From: Diaporthe sp. PMI_573
Taxonomy: Eukaryota; Ascomycota; Sordariomycetes; Diaporthales; Diaporthaceae
Direction of reading: 5' to 3'
NCBI GenBank assembly: GCA_021399435.1
Contig: JAJTUP010000022.1
Location: 744,001 to 808,000, forward strand
Length of the DNA stretch: 64,000 bases
Shown one piece after another: positions 36,311 through 45,507 of the stretch. Under the pieces are notes generated by a model. It did not search any database and had not been told where the DNA came from. It worked only from the letters and a program-made list of their open reading frames with translations. Each line of letters begins with the position of its first letter. The stretch's first letter is position 1. Position numbers and translations under genes: made by a program.

Positions 36311-38772
36311 TCATTCAGCCTCCTCATCTGGCACGCTTCCACGACATACAGATTCCATGGTTGCATCTCGCTTCTGCAAATAAATAGCGAGTGACAGTGT
36401 CATTGCGGCGCATATAATGAATACAACAGTCGTAGAGTTTCCCACTAAGAAGCGCGGTGCGTACGTTGTATTGTATGTCAACAACGGGATCCACGCATTG
36501 AAGGCGTATCTATAAACGGTATTTTAGTGTTGGTGCTGGAAGTACTGTCTAGAGCAAGCATGGAGAGTGCAGAGAAAATCAACTCACGCTACAGAATTGG
36601 TGGAACCAAGGATGATTCTTCTTTCCAGGCTGTCTCCGGCACAGTGCTCGTTGACCATCGTCTTTCTGGCAATCAGCTTCTTTCATGGGATTTGTCAGTG
36701 TGAAGGTAGACATACAAGAAATACAGGACCCGAGCCTTGCGCGAAGCTAGAGCAGTGATAGTCAGTGACAGCTTCAATCAAACACCCAGGTCAAAGTACC
36801 CACCCAGTGAGGTAAAAAGAGGCCCATTTGAGTCCGAATGGGACGCCGTCCCAGATAGCTAAGTTCATGGCGGCAAAGAAGCAGACCGTTAAGGAGAAGT
36901 AGACAATTGGTGCACGAACTTGCAACGAGTCGCTGGTCCAGCCGTAGCAAAGTGTGATTATAATGGTGATTGCATTTATGACCGTAGGATAGGTCTAATG
37001 GTGACGTTAGTCCTGCTACGGATCCCAAAGTGTTGCATTCTAGAACATTCCAAAACATGAAAGTCATGGATCCATTGCGAGAGAAAAGTGACACTCACGT
37101 TGATCTCTGGCACGGTGTATCTGAGGTAATACTAGTGTTAGAGTGGAAACATTCCAGGAACGGACTATGAAAACGTCTTACCGGTCAAGGCTTTTCAGCC
37201 ACAGGTTCATATAGCTTCCAATGTTCTCACTGCAGATGAAGAATCTGTTTCTTTCTTGTCAGACATTCGGCCAAAAAAATCCTCTAGGGCTCGACCTCAC
37301 GTGTAATAAGTCGTATATACCCAGAAATGCCATTTCCCAAGAATTCGCTTCGCCCCTCGCCACGTGAATGGCTCATCGAGTTGTTTGCCTGCCCGCTTCA
37401 TTCGATCGAGGGCGAGAACTTTCTCCTTGGCGGTCAGCCAATGGACGCGGCTATTGCTGGGCAGATCCGGTAAGGCGTAGAAAGCTAGATATATGTCAGC
37501 CATACGACGCCCACTCCGACCAAGCGAAGGTGATAGACCTACCCCATAGAGCCATTGGCAAAGTAATCACTCCATCAAAGACAAATAGCCATCTCCAGCC
37601 CGCCAGACCGTGAACACCGTCCATGCCTGTGTATAGGGCAGCTTGCTGCTTTGCGTGTCAGTGAAAGCCATCGACCGAAAGCGGCGGATATTTGGGTGCG
37701 AACCAGATACCCACTGAACATGGATCCCACAAACGCGCTTGCAAAGAATATGCAGGCTCTTTTTGCAAGTTCTACTCAAGCATATCAGTGATCTGTCCAA
37801 GGACAAAACTGCAAGACTTTATTCCCAACCTTCTTTTGTATACCAGCCTCCAAGAACTGTATGAACCGCTGGGTAGAATGTGCCCTCTGCAAGTCCGACC
37901 TATTACTTTCTTGTAAGTATCACGAGTTTAACAACCCACACCCCCCCCCCCCACAAAAAATAAATAAATAAAAGAGGCAGTCTTACCAAAAAACGACAGG
38001 CATACAACTGGTGAGTGTTCTTAACGGCAGAAGTTGCGAAGGTGACTATGACCCAAAACACTGCCAACATTAAGTCAGCGGCATTCCATAAGAGACCAAC
38101 AGATCCGTTCTGAACATAAAGATTTGAAAGTTCTAGAGAAACATACACTCCCAGCTCGGACACCATATTGAAAGCCGAACTACATATGCAGTCAGTGATA
38201 GTTCATGAGCAGGCACAAGTGGACACCAACCTCTGGTACAGATTATCTGTGACGGTATTTGTGACAAAACATAGCCTCTGTTGTCGTCAGTCGGCATGCT
38301 GCCTTTGTCAGATTTCCCAAGGTTGCTTTGCTCACATTGTCCACATTGTGGTGAACCTGCTGAATATTTAGCACGCCGTACATTTTGTTTTCAATTGGGC
38401 GGTCTCCTACGTTTGGTATTCATTTCCGACAACATTCAATTCCTCTTTCATTCCAGAGACATATGCATTAGCTGGAAAACTGTCAGTCTCAAGGTTACAT
38501 ATACTCTCTGAGTCCGTGTACAAACAGATATTGTTTGTGTTCAAATTCTTGCTGAAATAGGTGAAACCAGCCCAAGTGAGAATGAAAAAGTCGATCTTTG
38601 CAATGAACCGGCGCTCCTCAGGAGTCCTTTCGAAAGTGTCCCAGACGACTGCCCGGATCCTTCCGCGAAGGGACTTTTTCTCCACGGGGGAATCCCCTTC
38701 GTTTAAAGGAGATGGTGCAACAGGCGATTCTGACGCCGAGACGACGGCCAGTGGTTCATTTGAGTCTTTCAT
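36311..38772 (-). CDS. MFS allantoate-permease-type transporter (Dal5/ACS family)
   Basis: Sixteen exons give 496 aa with every phase closing: 38772..38526, 38471..38411, 38356..38336, 38277..38231, 38179..38147, 38060..37987, 37899..37830, 37771..37704, 37648..37543, 37484..37301, 37244..37182, 37120..37099, 36994..36804, 36746..36716, 36661..36588, 36509..36311. Rebuilt family stretches include [90 protein letters not shown] and [15 protein letters not shown], all typical of fungal organic-anion/proton symporters (allantoate, nicotinate, pantothenate and similar). It should sit in the plasma membrane with 12 helices. Several exons are only 21-33 nt. Intron 12 is an introner-like copy. It starts head to head with a dioxygenase 470 bp away, so uptake plus oxidation of one substrate is a reasonable inference. 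Confidence 0.88.
36995..37098 (-). repeat. Introner-like intron, copy C
   Basis: This 104-nt phase-0 intron of the permease begins GTGAGTGTCACTTTTCTC. Shared core pieces are TGGATCC, TTTCATGTTTTGGAATGTTC, AGAATGCAACACTTTGG and GGATCCGTAGCAGGACTAAC. The GGATCC arms and most flanking positions are complementary. Confidence 0.85.
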
Positions 38773-39241
38773 GGTGAGTCGTAGGAAATAATTACAAATG
38801 CATACGTTAGGTGAAAAAAAAGGCATATAGAGGATTTTCTAAGGACTCCATTCACATAGCACGCGAAGGCAGGAACCGCAATGTATTTATCGGTCCGATG
38901 CCTGCCCGAGACGCAGGGTAAGATGATAGAACTTCGCGTGTCGCCGCGAGCATCCTCATGATACCATCGATAAGAGCACCTCGCTCCTGAAATCGACGTC
39001 CGTAGTTCGCAGCTCGCACGGCAGTTCGCCGCTGTTGATTGGTGCGTTGTGTGTTCGATCTTGGCTCGTCTTATGTGGAGGCCATGACACCATCTGAGGG
39101 GTTACAGTGGGTGGTCCAGAGCAAGTGATCAACCGGACCTTTGGCTTCTAATAACAATACATTGATACTGGTCAGTTTATTTGCAGTCTGGGGTTAATCG
39201 AATTCGTTCCAAAAGTACAATTAAATTTTCCACATCTCACC
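38773..39241. promoter_or_regulatory. Divergent promoter between permease and dioxygenase
   Basis: The 469-bp gap separates the ATGs of two divergently transcribed genes and must contain both promoters. I see no clear TATA box. A few CCGATGC/CGATAAGA-like GATA cores are present (for example GATAAG near 38969), but single GATA sites are too common to carry weight. Confidence 0.45.
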
Positions 39242-40623
39242 ATGTCGCCCGTGAGGACGTCGCAAGACCTCCCCGTTTATGAATACCCAAAAGAGACCGC
39301 GGAGAAGCGTGAGCATATGAAAATCAGCATGAGCACGGAAACTGCTAACAAGTCCATAGTGGTGTGTGCGGATCTAGAGGCCCTTGATATCTCGAAGCTC
39401 GACCAGCCAGGCGGGAAGCAGATACTGGTAGAGCAGGTCCTCAGCTTCATCAACAGAAATGGTCCGCTGCAGCGAAATCATTCCACAAAATGACGACGCC
39501 AGCTAACGAGATCACGGCCAGGCTTCTTCTACGTCATCGGTCATGGCTTCACAGACGAGGAAGTACAGCGGCAGTATGCTATCTGCCAAGCAGTGCTAGA
39601 CCTTCCCCTAGACGAGAAGCTCAAGTATCAGTGCGACACGGCGGCCGGCGACTTTAGGGGATACAAGCCGCAGTCGACGGGCAAGCTGGCGGCGCGGGAC
39701 AACGACGAGCGGTACAACATTCCCAAGTTCACGCCGGAGCACTCCCGGCCGCATCCGCAGCCAATCCTCGACCACTGGGAAGAGATCCGGGACTTCTCGC
39801 GCAAAGTGCACGACGCGTTGCTACTCCCGCTGCTGCGGCTGTTCGCGACTGTTCTGGAGCTCGAGGACGAAGATTTCTTCGTGCGGCGGCACCGGTACGA
39901 GGCCGAAGGGCTCGAGTACCTACGATATATGCGGTACTTTCCGCGCCTTAGGGAGGAGGACGCCGCAGCAGAGAATATCTGGGCTAAAGGCCACACTGAC
40001 TACAACACGCTCACGTTCCTGTTTCACCAGCCCGTTGCGGGACTACAGGTGCAGACGCCCGAAGGCCGATGGAAGTACGTCAGGTCGCCGCGGGACGCGG
40101 TCATCGTCAACATCGCCGACGCGCTCGAGTTTCTCAGCGGCGGCTACCTCAAGAGCACAGTGCACCGCGTCGTACGCCCGCCTGAGGACCAGGCTGACCG
40201 CCCTCGGTTGAGCTTGATTTACTTCGCGCGGCCAGGTAGGCCCCATTCTTCTCCTTTTACGGTTCCCCGTCCGTCACGTTTTGGAATGTTCCAGCACGCA
40301 TCACTTGAAGATCTGTAGCAGGTGATTGATAGGTACTAGAGGCGAATATCATACTTGAGCCGGTGGACAGCCCGCTGCTGAAGCGCATCGGGCTGGGGGA
40401 GCGGAGCGAGAAGGAGAAATTTGCGCGCAAGGTGACTGCTGAAGGTATGTGGTGACAATATGGTCCCTTCACGGCATATGTGAATGTTTTGCTGATCTTC
40501 TATTTGTGAGTCGCAGAATGGGCTCGCGCGCGCATCGCCAAAGATCACCGGTTCCGCACAGGGGTCGTAGACCAGCGGGAAAAGGAGATCATTGCTGGAG
40601 TGGCTCAAAAGTATTATGACTAG
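39242..40623 (+). CDS. 2-oxoglutarate/Fe(II)-dependent dioxygenase
   Basis: Four exons (39242..39461, 39522..40235, 40340..40444, 40517..40623) give 381 aa. The N-terminal DIOX_N part ends in FINRNGFFYVIGHG, rebuilt across intron 1. The iron ligands are H231 and D233 in GHTDYNTLTFLF and H288 in STVHRVV; the 2-oxoglutarate-binding arginine is about 302 in PRLSLIYF. This is the isopenicillin-N-synthase-like fold used for hydroxylation, desaturation or ring chemistry on small molecules in the cytosol. The intron 1 donor is GTCCGC, which is weak. Intron 2 is an introner-like copy directly after LIYFARP. The gene is divergent from the Dal5-type permease and may act on the imported compound. A 42-T run follows the stop by 40 bp. 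Confidence 0.9.
40236..40339 (+). repeat. Introner-like intron, copy D
   Basis: This 104-nt phase-1 intron of the dioxygenase begins GTAGGCCCCATTCTTCTCC. Shared core pieces are CGGTTCCCCGTC, GTTTTGGAATGTTCCAG, ACGCATCACTT, GATCTGTAGCAGGTGATTGA. It is the most diverged copy in its arms. The 3' site is the AG of GGTACTAG, needed to keep FARP-EANIILEP in frame. Confidence 0.82.
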
Positions 40624-40660
40624 ATTTACCAGGAACGCTCAGTCAAGGAGAGAGCCGAGC

Positions 40661-40663
<3 letters not shown>

Positions 40664-40705
<42 letters not shown>
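40664..40705 (+). repeat. T42 homopolymer
   Basis: A run of 42 T lies between the stop codons of two convergent genes. Read on the minus strand it is an A-tail-like tract, but no retroelement body is evident next to it. It may be a slippage-prone microsatellite whose exact length is uncertain. Confidence 0.8.
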
Positions 40706-40706
<1 letters not shown>

Positions 40707-40887
40707 GAAATGTCGACCTGTCACATGGTCCGCCTTGTATGAAATGGTCTGGCGAGAGGATCGATGACGGGCAGAATAAGGGTGAAAGCTCACGAAGCTT
40801 TTCTCGGCCACCGTGCTATCTCGGCCATCAAATTTTCTTCAATAATCTGAGAACTCCTGCAAAGCGTGTCCACTGTTGTCCTGAGCA

Positions 40888-42141
40888 TCAAGAATTCGTG
40901 CTGGCGCGGACCTTGGATCCCCGTAACCTTCTTAGTTTTCCCAGGGTCATCGCCTTCTCATCATCATTCACAATACCCATGACCTCAACCACCAGCGGCG
41001 GTCGGACAAGCCAGTCAATTGAGGAGAAGGCATCATCCTCAGTGTCATCGGTCCCAGGAGGTGGGCCTTCATGAAGAAAGCGGTCCAGCACCCATTCGAC
41101 CTTGCGACAGCATCCAATGGCGCAGTAGCACTCCTCAAAATCCAGAACCAGGCGGTCAAGGGCCATGCGCTTGATGCTGTCGATACGCTCGACCCAATCG
41201 ATGTCAAGAAGGAGCGCCTTCTGGTCGTGGAGGGCCTGCAGAGCCTCGCCGGGAGAGAGCGCCCGCGAGTCAACAGATTCCTTGATGCCGAAGTTCCAGT
41301 AAAAGTTCTCGTAGTCGTCGGTCACGTGGTCTCGCATGTCGAAGGTGTAACTCACGTCGCGTAGTAGCGGTGCGTTGTTTGTTCGATTCCTGAGGTCATG
41401 GTGGAAGCGCTGCTCGTGAGAAAGCACACCAAAGGCATCATCCCGCAGGTTGCAATATCGAGGCAGCTCAAACAGGCTGGCGGGGAAGATAAACTGGTTC
41501 CTGCCAAAGTAGATCCGCGCAGCTTCGTCGTGAACTGCTCGACTCACGCCCTGGATCAGGCCAAGAGGGTTTTGGGCATGGCGGCTATGACTTGTTGCAA
41601 AAATCTCTTCTTCAAGCCCTTCGTAACGCCTGTAATAATATCCGTTGTTCCTTTCGTAGTGCTCGACGGGTTCCCGTGCATGAGCCCTCATGCCGCGCCT
41701 GCTGTTCGGTACGATGACCCTGCCCTTGCACAGGGCGAAGCCGTAAATCACATCGCGGATCTCAGAGGGCAGGTGCATGAAACCATGGAAGTCGCGACGC
41801 ATTCCCTTGCACTCCTCGATCGTGTTGCGAAGCTGGTCTTCAGGCCCCGTAGGTCGAAAAGGTGGGAATAGCTCGGCATCGTCATTGTAGAACCTGAGGT
41901 CCTTGGAGCTTAAGCCGTTGTCTGTCCCGATTTGCACGTAGCTGCAGTACTTTTCGTTATTGCGTATGTCGTCCTGGTTCGGGTCCCAGTAGTCCTTCAG
42001 TCTGGCGTCCCAGTCATTGGTGCGAGCCTTGACGAAGTGCCAGATGACGCATTCACGCAGTTTTGGTGGGAAATCGTGCTCCGGAATATCGTAACAATGC
42101 TTTTGTTCCCATCGCAAGGCTGTCTCAATCGGAACACCCAT
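40888..42141 (-). CDS. 2EXR/F-box-like fungal protein of unknown function
   Basis: A single exon encodes 417 aa from the first ATG at 42141; the frame extends to 42249 only with a TTG. The recognisable module is FMHLPSEIRDVIYGFALCKG in the middle, the LPxEIRxxIY box found in fungal 2EXR and F-box-like proteins, followed by the usual QGVSRAVHDEAARIYFGRNQFIF. The first 130 residues (ETALRWEQKHCYDIPE and onward) and the acidic C-terminus have no match I recognise. Such proteins are numerous in filamentous ascomycetes and mostly uncharacterised; adaptor roles in ubiquitination are suspected for F-box members. No membrane segment or signal peptide is seen. Confidence 0.78.
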   Translation of the reverse strand: MGVPIETALRWEQKHCYDIPEHDFPPKLRECVIWHFVKARTNDWDARLKDYWDPNQDDIRNNEKYCSYVQIGTDNGLSSKDLRFYNDDAELFPPFRPTGPEDQLRNTIEECKGMRRDFHGFMHLPSEIRDVIYGFALCKGRVIVPNSRRGMRAHAREPVEHYERNNGYYYRRYEGLEEEIFATSHSRHAQNPLGLIQGVSRAVHDEAARIYFGRNQFIFPASLFELPRYCNLRDDAFGVLSHEQRFHHDLRNRTNNAPLLRDVSYTFDMRDHVTDDYENFYWNFGIKESVDSRALSPGEALQALHDQKALLLDIDWVERIDSIKRMALDRLVLDFEECYCAIGCCRKVEWVLDRFLHEGPPPGTDDTEDDAFSSIDWLVRPPLVVEVMGIVNDDEKAMTLGKLRRLRGSKVRASTNS

Positions 42142-43218
42142 GGTCAAAGGCTCGAATGCGACCGCACACTGTTGAACATTTGTTGGAAAGGTAACAACAG
42201 CTGTTGCGTGACCAACCCAACTGAGTGGAGACGAGCTTGTGGAGTTCAAATCCGCGGGGGTCGCATTGTATTGTAGCGTTCCGTGTTCAAGGGTTAAACC
42301 CTGAACATGTCTTCTTGCCTGTCCACATTCGCTGTCTCTCGTCTAAACGTCCGAGTATGATGTGCCCGCACCGTTGACAGCCCGCGGCCGCATTAGCGCG
42401 CCATTGTGTATTCTACTGTGTTGAGGGCCGCCTTGCCTGGCCGTACTCTACTCCCAGTTTGAAGAGGTCCCTGCCCACTCTCCTCTCGCCGTCCGACAGA
42501 TGATAGCTTTCGAGATGCAGTTCTCTATCACCTGAGATCCCTGTTCCTTCACGTATTGAAGGAATATCTACCAGGCCAATTCGACGCCGTCGCAAGCGAG
42601 TGAGCGCCCGCGTGTCTGCTCATTGGTGGCGTTCGCGAGCTTCCCGCTGGGTCTCCAACGGCCAGAAATACGCTGGTCCTTTCAATCTCAGACAAGACCT
42701 GGCATTCATGTGTTTATAATATAACCACAGCCTTCAGATTTGTTTGTTCCAAGATGTTGCAGGGTGGATGCCCCCTAGACTCGTCGGCGCGGTCGTGGCT
42801 ATCGCAATAACTCAATTGGGGAAGCGAAAGTCTAACTTTTGGCAGAGTTCCCATCACACGGGGACATATTACAAATTCTTGGAGCAGATCCTCAGGACGC
42901 ACATCGCGATGGCCCACTATAAAATATGTCGCCGATGGTGTAGCCATGAGCCCGGAGGAATTCAAAAGCCGGCTTAGAAGCGGTCATCTTGGACTTGACA
43001 AATGGTAATCGACTTTCGGGAAACCTATGAATGATGCATTATTAAGAGAACTTTCACATGGCCGTCTATTTCGAGACGAATAAAGTTAATATAAAAATTG
43101 TCTTACAATCTTGATGACAATGTAGACTTTGTTGATATCAGCGGATTTGAAACCCTTCAACGCTTCTTTCTTGCAACCTCAGCATTAGCCCAGCTATATT
43201 CCTCACTACTCCCCAACC
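42142..43218. other. Divergent intergenic region
   Basis: About 1.1 kb upstream of both neighbours. No gene is recognised. An AT-rich stretch with AATATAAAA-like sequence at 43088-43098 lies about 125 bp upstream of the dehydrogenase ATG and may be its TATA element. Confidence 0.45.
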
Positions 43219-44052
43219 ATGTCCACCTCCAGCAGAACTGCCGAGCCTTGGTCTCTGAGCGGCAAGACCGCAGTTGTCACCGGAGCTTCCAGGGGAATCG
43301 GCAAGGCAATCGCTATTCATCTCGCTCGCAAGGGCCTCGCTAACATCGCTATCACATACGCGGCGAACAAAGCTGCAGCCGACGATACTATCGAAGCCTG
43401 TCGTGCGCTGGGCGTCAAGAACGCAATTGCAATCAAAGCTGACGCTCTCGACTCGGACGCCTGGCCCAAGGTCATCAAGCAGTCTCTCGCCGACCTCGGC
43501 GTGGATACCATCGATATTCTCGTCAACAACGCCATCGTGAGCAACCAGGATTACTTCAAGGCGACTCCAGAACTTGCGCCCGACAACTTCTGCTCCGTCA
43601 TGCTCGCCAACGTCTACGCCCCCGTGGCCACGACCCTAGCATTCATGGAGCACGCGGCCCCGAAATCCGGCGGTCGCGTTATCAACATCTCAAGCGTCGC
43701 CTCAAAAATTGGCAGCCCCGATCCTTTGATGACCTATAGCGCCAGCAAAGCGGCGCTCGACAGTTTCACAAGATCATTCGCCCATACTTTTGCGTCCGCG
43801 AGGGGTATCACCTTCAATAGCGTCATTGTGGGAGCTACGGCTACAGATGCTATGCAGTCAGCACTTGCTACGATGCCAGCGGGCTTTTCAGAGAAGGTCA
43901 TCGCGGACACGTCGGCTGCTCCGCGATTCGGAGAACCCGAAGACATTGCATATATAGTTGGTTTCCTTGCGAGTGAGGAGGGACGATGGGTGAATGGGGC
44001 GGCTGTTAGTGCCAACGGCGGAAATAGAGAGACCCTCGCGGCTCTTGGGTAA
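43219..44052 (+). CDS. Short-chain dehydrogenase/reductase
   Basis: A single exon gives 277 aa. The classical SDR motifs are all present: TGASRGIG (21-28) for the dinucleotide, NNAIVSN, the catalytic serine in INISSVAS, and YSASK with Y173 and K177. The C-terminus RFGEPEDIAYIVGFLASEEGRWVNGAAVSANGG is the usual FabG-like ending. The arginine after the glycine motif favours NADP(H), which is inference. The substrate is likely a small carbonyl compound. The start has the context CAACCATGTCC. Cytosolic location is expected. It is not obviously co-directional with a partner gene. Confidence 0.9.
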   Translation: MSTSSRTAEPWSLSGKTAVVTGASRGIGKAIAIHLARKGLANIAITYAANKAAADDTIEACRALGVKNAIAIKADALDSDAWPKVIKQSLADLGVDTIDILVNNAIVSNQDYFKATPELAPDNFCSVMLANVYAPVATTLAFMEHAAPKSGGRVINISSVASKIGSPDPLMTYSASKAALDSFTRSFAHTFASARGITFNSVIVGATATDAMQSALATMPAGFSEKVIADTSAAPRFGEPEDIAYIVGFLASEEGRWVNGAAVSANGGNRETLAALG

Positions 44053-44307
44053 TTGGTCACTGGAACCACAATGTTGCAGCCCGTGCCAATAGGCCGCATA
44101 GATGATCATAACAAAACTTGATAGGCTTTAAAGGAGCCTGAAGGGTTTGTGGGACATGGTGGCCAAGCAATGTCTCGTAGCAACTTAGGGACAGCCTTGC
44201 AAATCTCAATGAACTTTGCCATATCTATACAAGCTCTACACACCCAGGCCATCTTCGCACCCATTCCTCTTAACCACAAGCCTTACAGCATCATATCCAA
44301 CAATGAT

Positions 44308-44550
44308 TCACAAGGATAAAGACAATGTCTCAAATTTGACCCGCTGGTAGATGCTCTGTATGATCTTGACTTGTTGCGCCCGTTCTATCTTGTCGCCCTG
44401 GTTGATGGAGAGTTGGTCGACCCATAACTGTGGCACACTTGTGCTCACGGCAACACCCCCGGGGTTATGATCCGCCAGCGGAGTGCTTCTCAAGGCCAAT
44501 AGTTTCCAACGAAGGTTACGATTGACTTTCAGCTCCTTCTCGGGACACAT
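44308..44550 (-). pseudogene. HET-domain fragment
   Basis: An 80-codon frame carries a short piece of a heterokaryon-incompatibility (HET) domain. The clearest part is QLWVDQLSINQGDKIERAQQ, then VKIIQSIYQR, the conserved lWiDxlCINQ...ErxxQVxxMxxIY block, with SIN in place of CIN. Frame-compatible residues continue a little upstream (SEGQCQTI), but the expected WG-containing N-terminal part and the rest of the domain are missing. I judge it a relic, not a working gene. Confidence 0.6.
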
Positions 44551-45507
44551 GATTGTCTGACACTGTCCTTCTGAGGAGGAAATGTGTTGTCAGGATGCTG
44601 CTTTGGTGTGGGGGGGGGGGCGCGCAGAGAGAAGGCCCCACGATCTATAGCAGGCAGAATCCTTCAATACGAGCAAATATCTCCAAGATGACAATAAGCC
44701 ACTCTAGAGTCTCATTTGAACACTTAAGCAAATAAAATTGTGGCAAGGGTTTGTGTAAAGGTCCTTTCAATTGTACCTGGTTTGGGTAAACCCACAAATC
44801 CCCACGTCATATAAGCATTTCTGATCTAGTCTCAATCTGGTTGTGTAATCGAAACTCAACGCCCAACCAGTCACAGCAAACGCAATATCACAAGGGAAGG
44901 AAAGCAAGCGAGGTAGCCAAGTACCTAGGTCATGTTGTTTGTGGGTGACCCCGAGAAAACCAGAATCCATTTCAACTCCCAGGTGTATGTGTGTGAAGCA
45001 TCACTTATCATCCCCCATCAAAACCCGATGGAGAAAGAACCCAAAGGTGGAGGGGCCCACATCCGTCCGCTGTACCACACCATGTTTTTGATCTATCAGT
45101 CTTTCGTCGGCGGAAAGAATAAAAATAACAAAGAAAGCAAGAGGGCTCCTTGATCCGTTCCCATCCAATTCTATCCATACCCAACGCGGATACTAGCTAA
45201 GGAGGTGACCTTCAAAAAAAAAATTGCCAAAAAAAAAAACGCGGGAGACGACCTGGCGCCTCCCAAGGGGAATCATCTTTAGTGTCTGAGGCTGTTGTAA
45301 AAAGCAACGCAACAGAACAAGAAATCAGAGAAAAGTTGGTGCCTTGAACCTCGGGATGAGAGAGGGGCAGAGGGTTCAGAGCGTTTAGAAGGTGAAACGC
45401 CGACGTTTGTTTTGTTGTGGTGGTGGTGTCGTACCCGACAGGTCTCCGCGCTTCACTTCCCACCAAGAGCAAGAATGAATTGTGTGTCTCCTAAGGGTCG
45501 GCCGCCT
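44551..45507. other. Gene-free gap, probable malic-enzyme 3' UTR
   Basis: No gene is recognised. The right half, with A-runs at about 45213-45238, is directly downstream of the malic-enzyme stop codon and probably holds its 3' UTR. A G/C run lies at 44610-44622. Confidence 0.45.
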
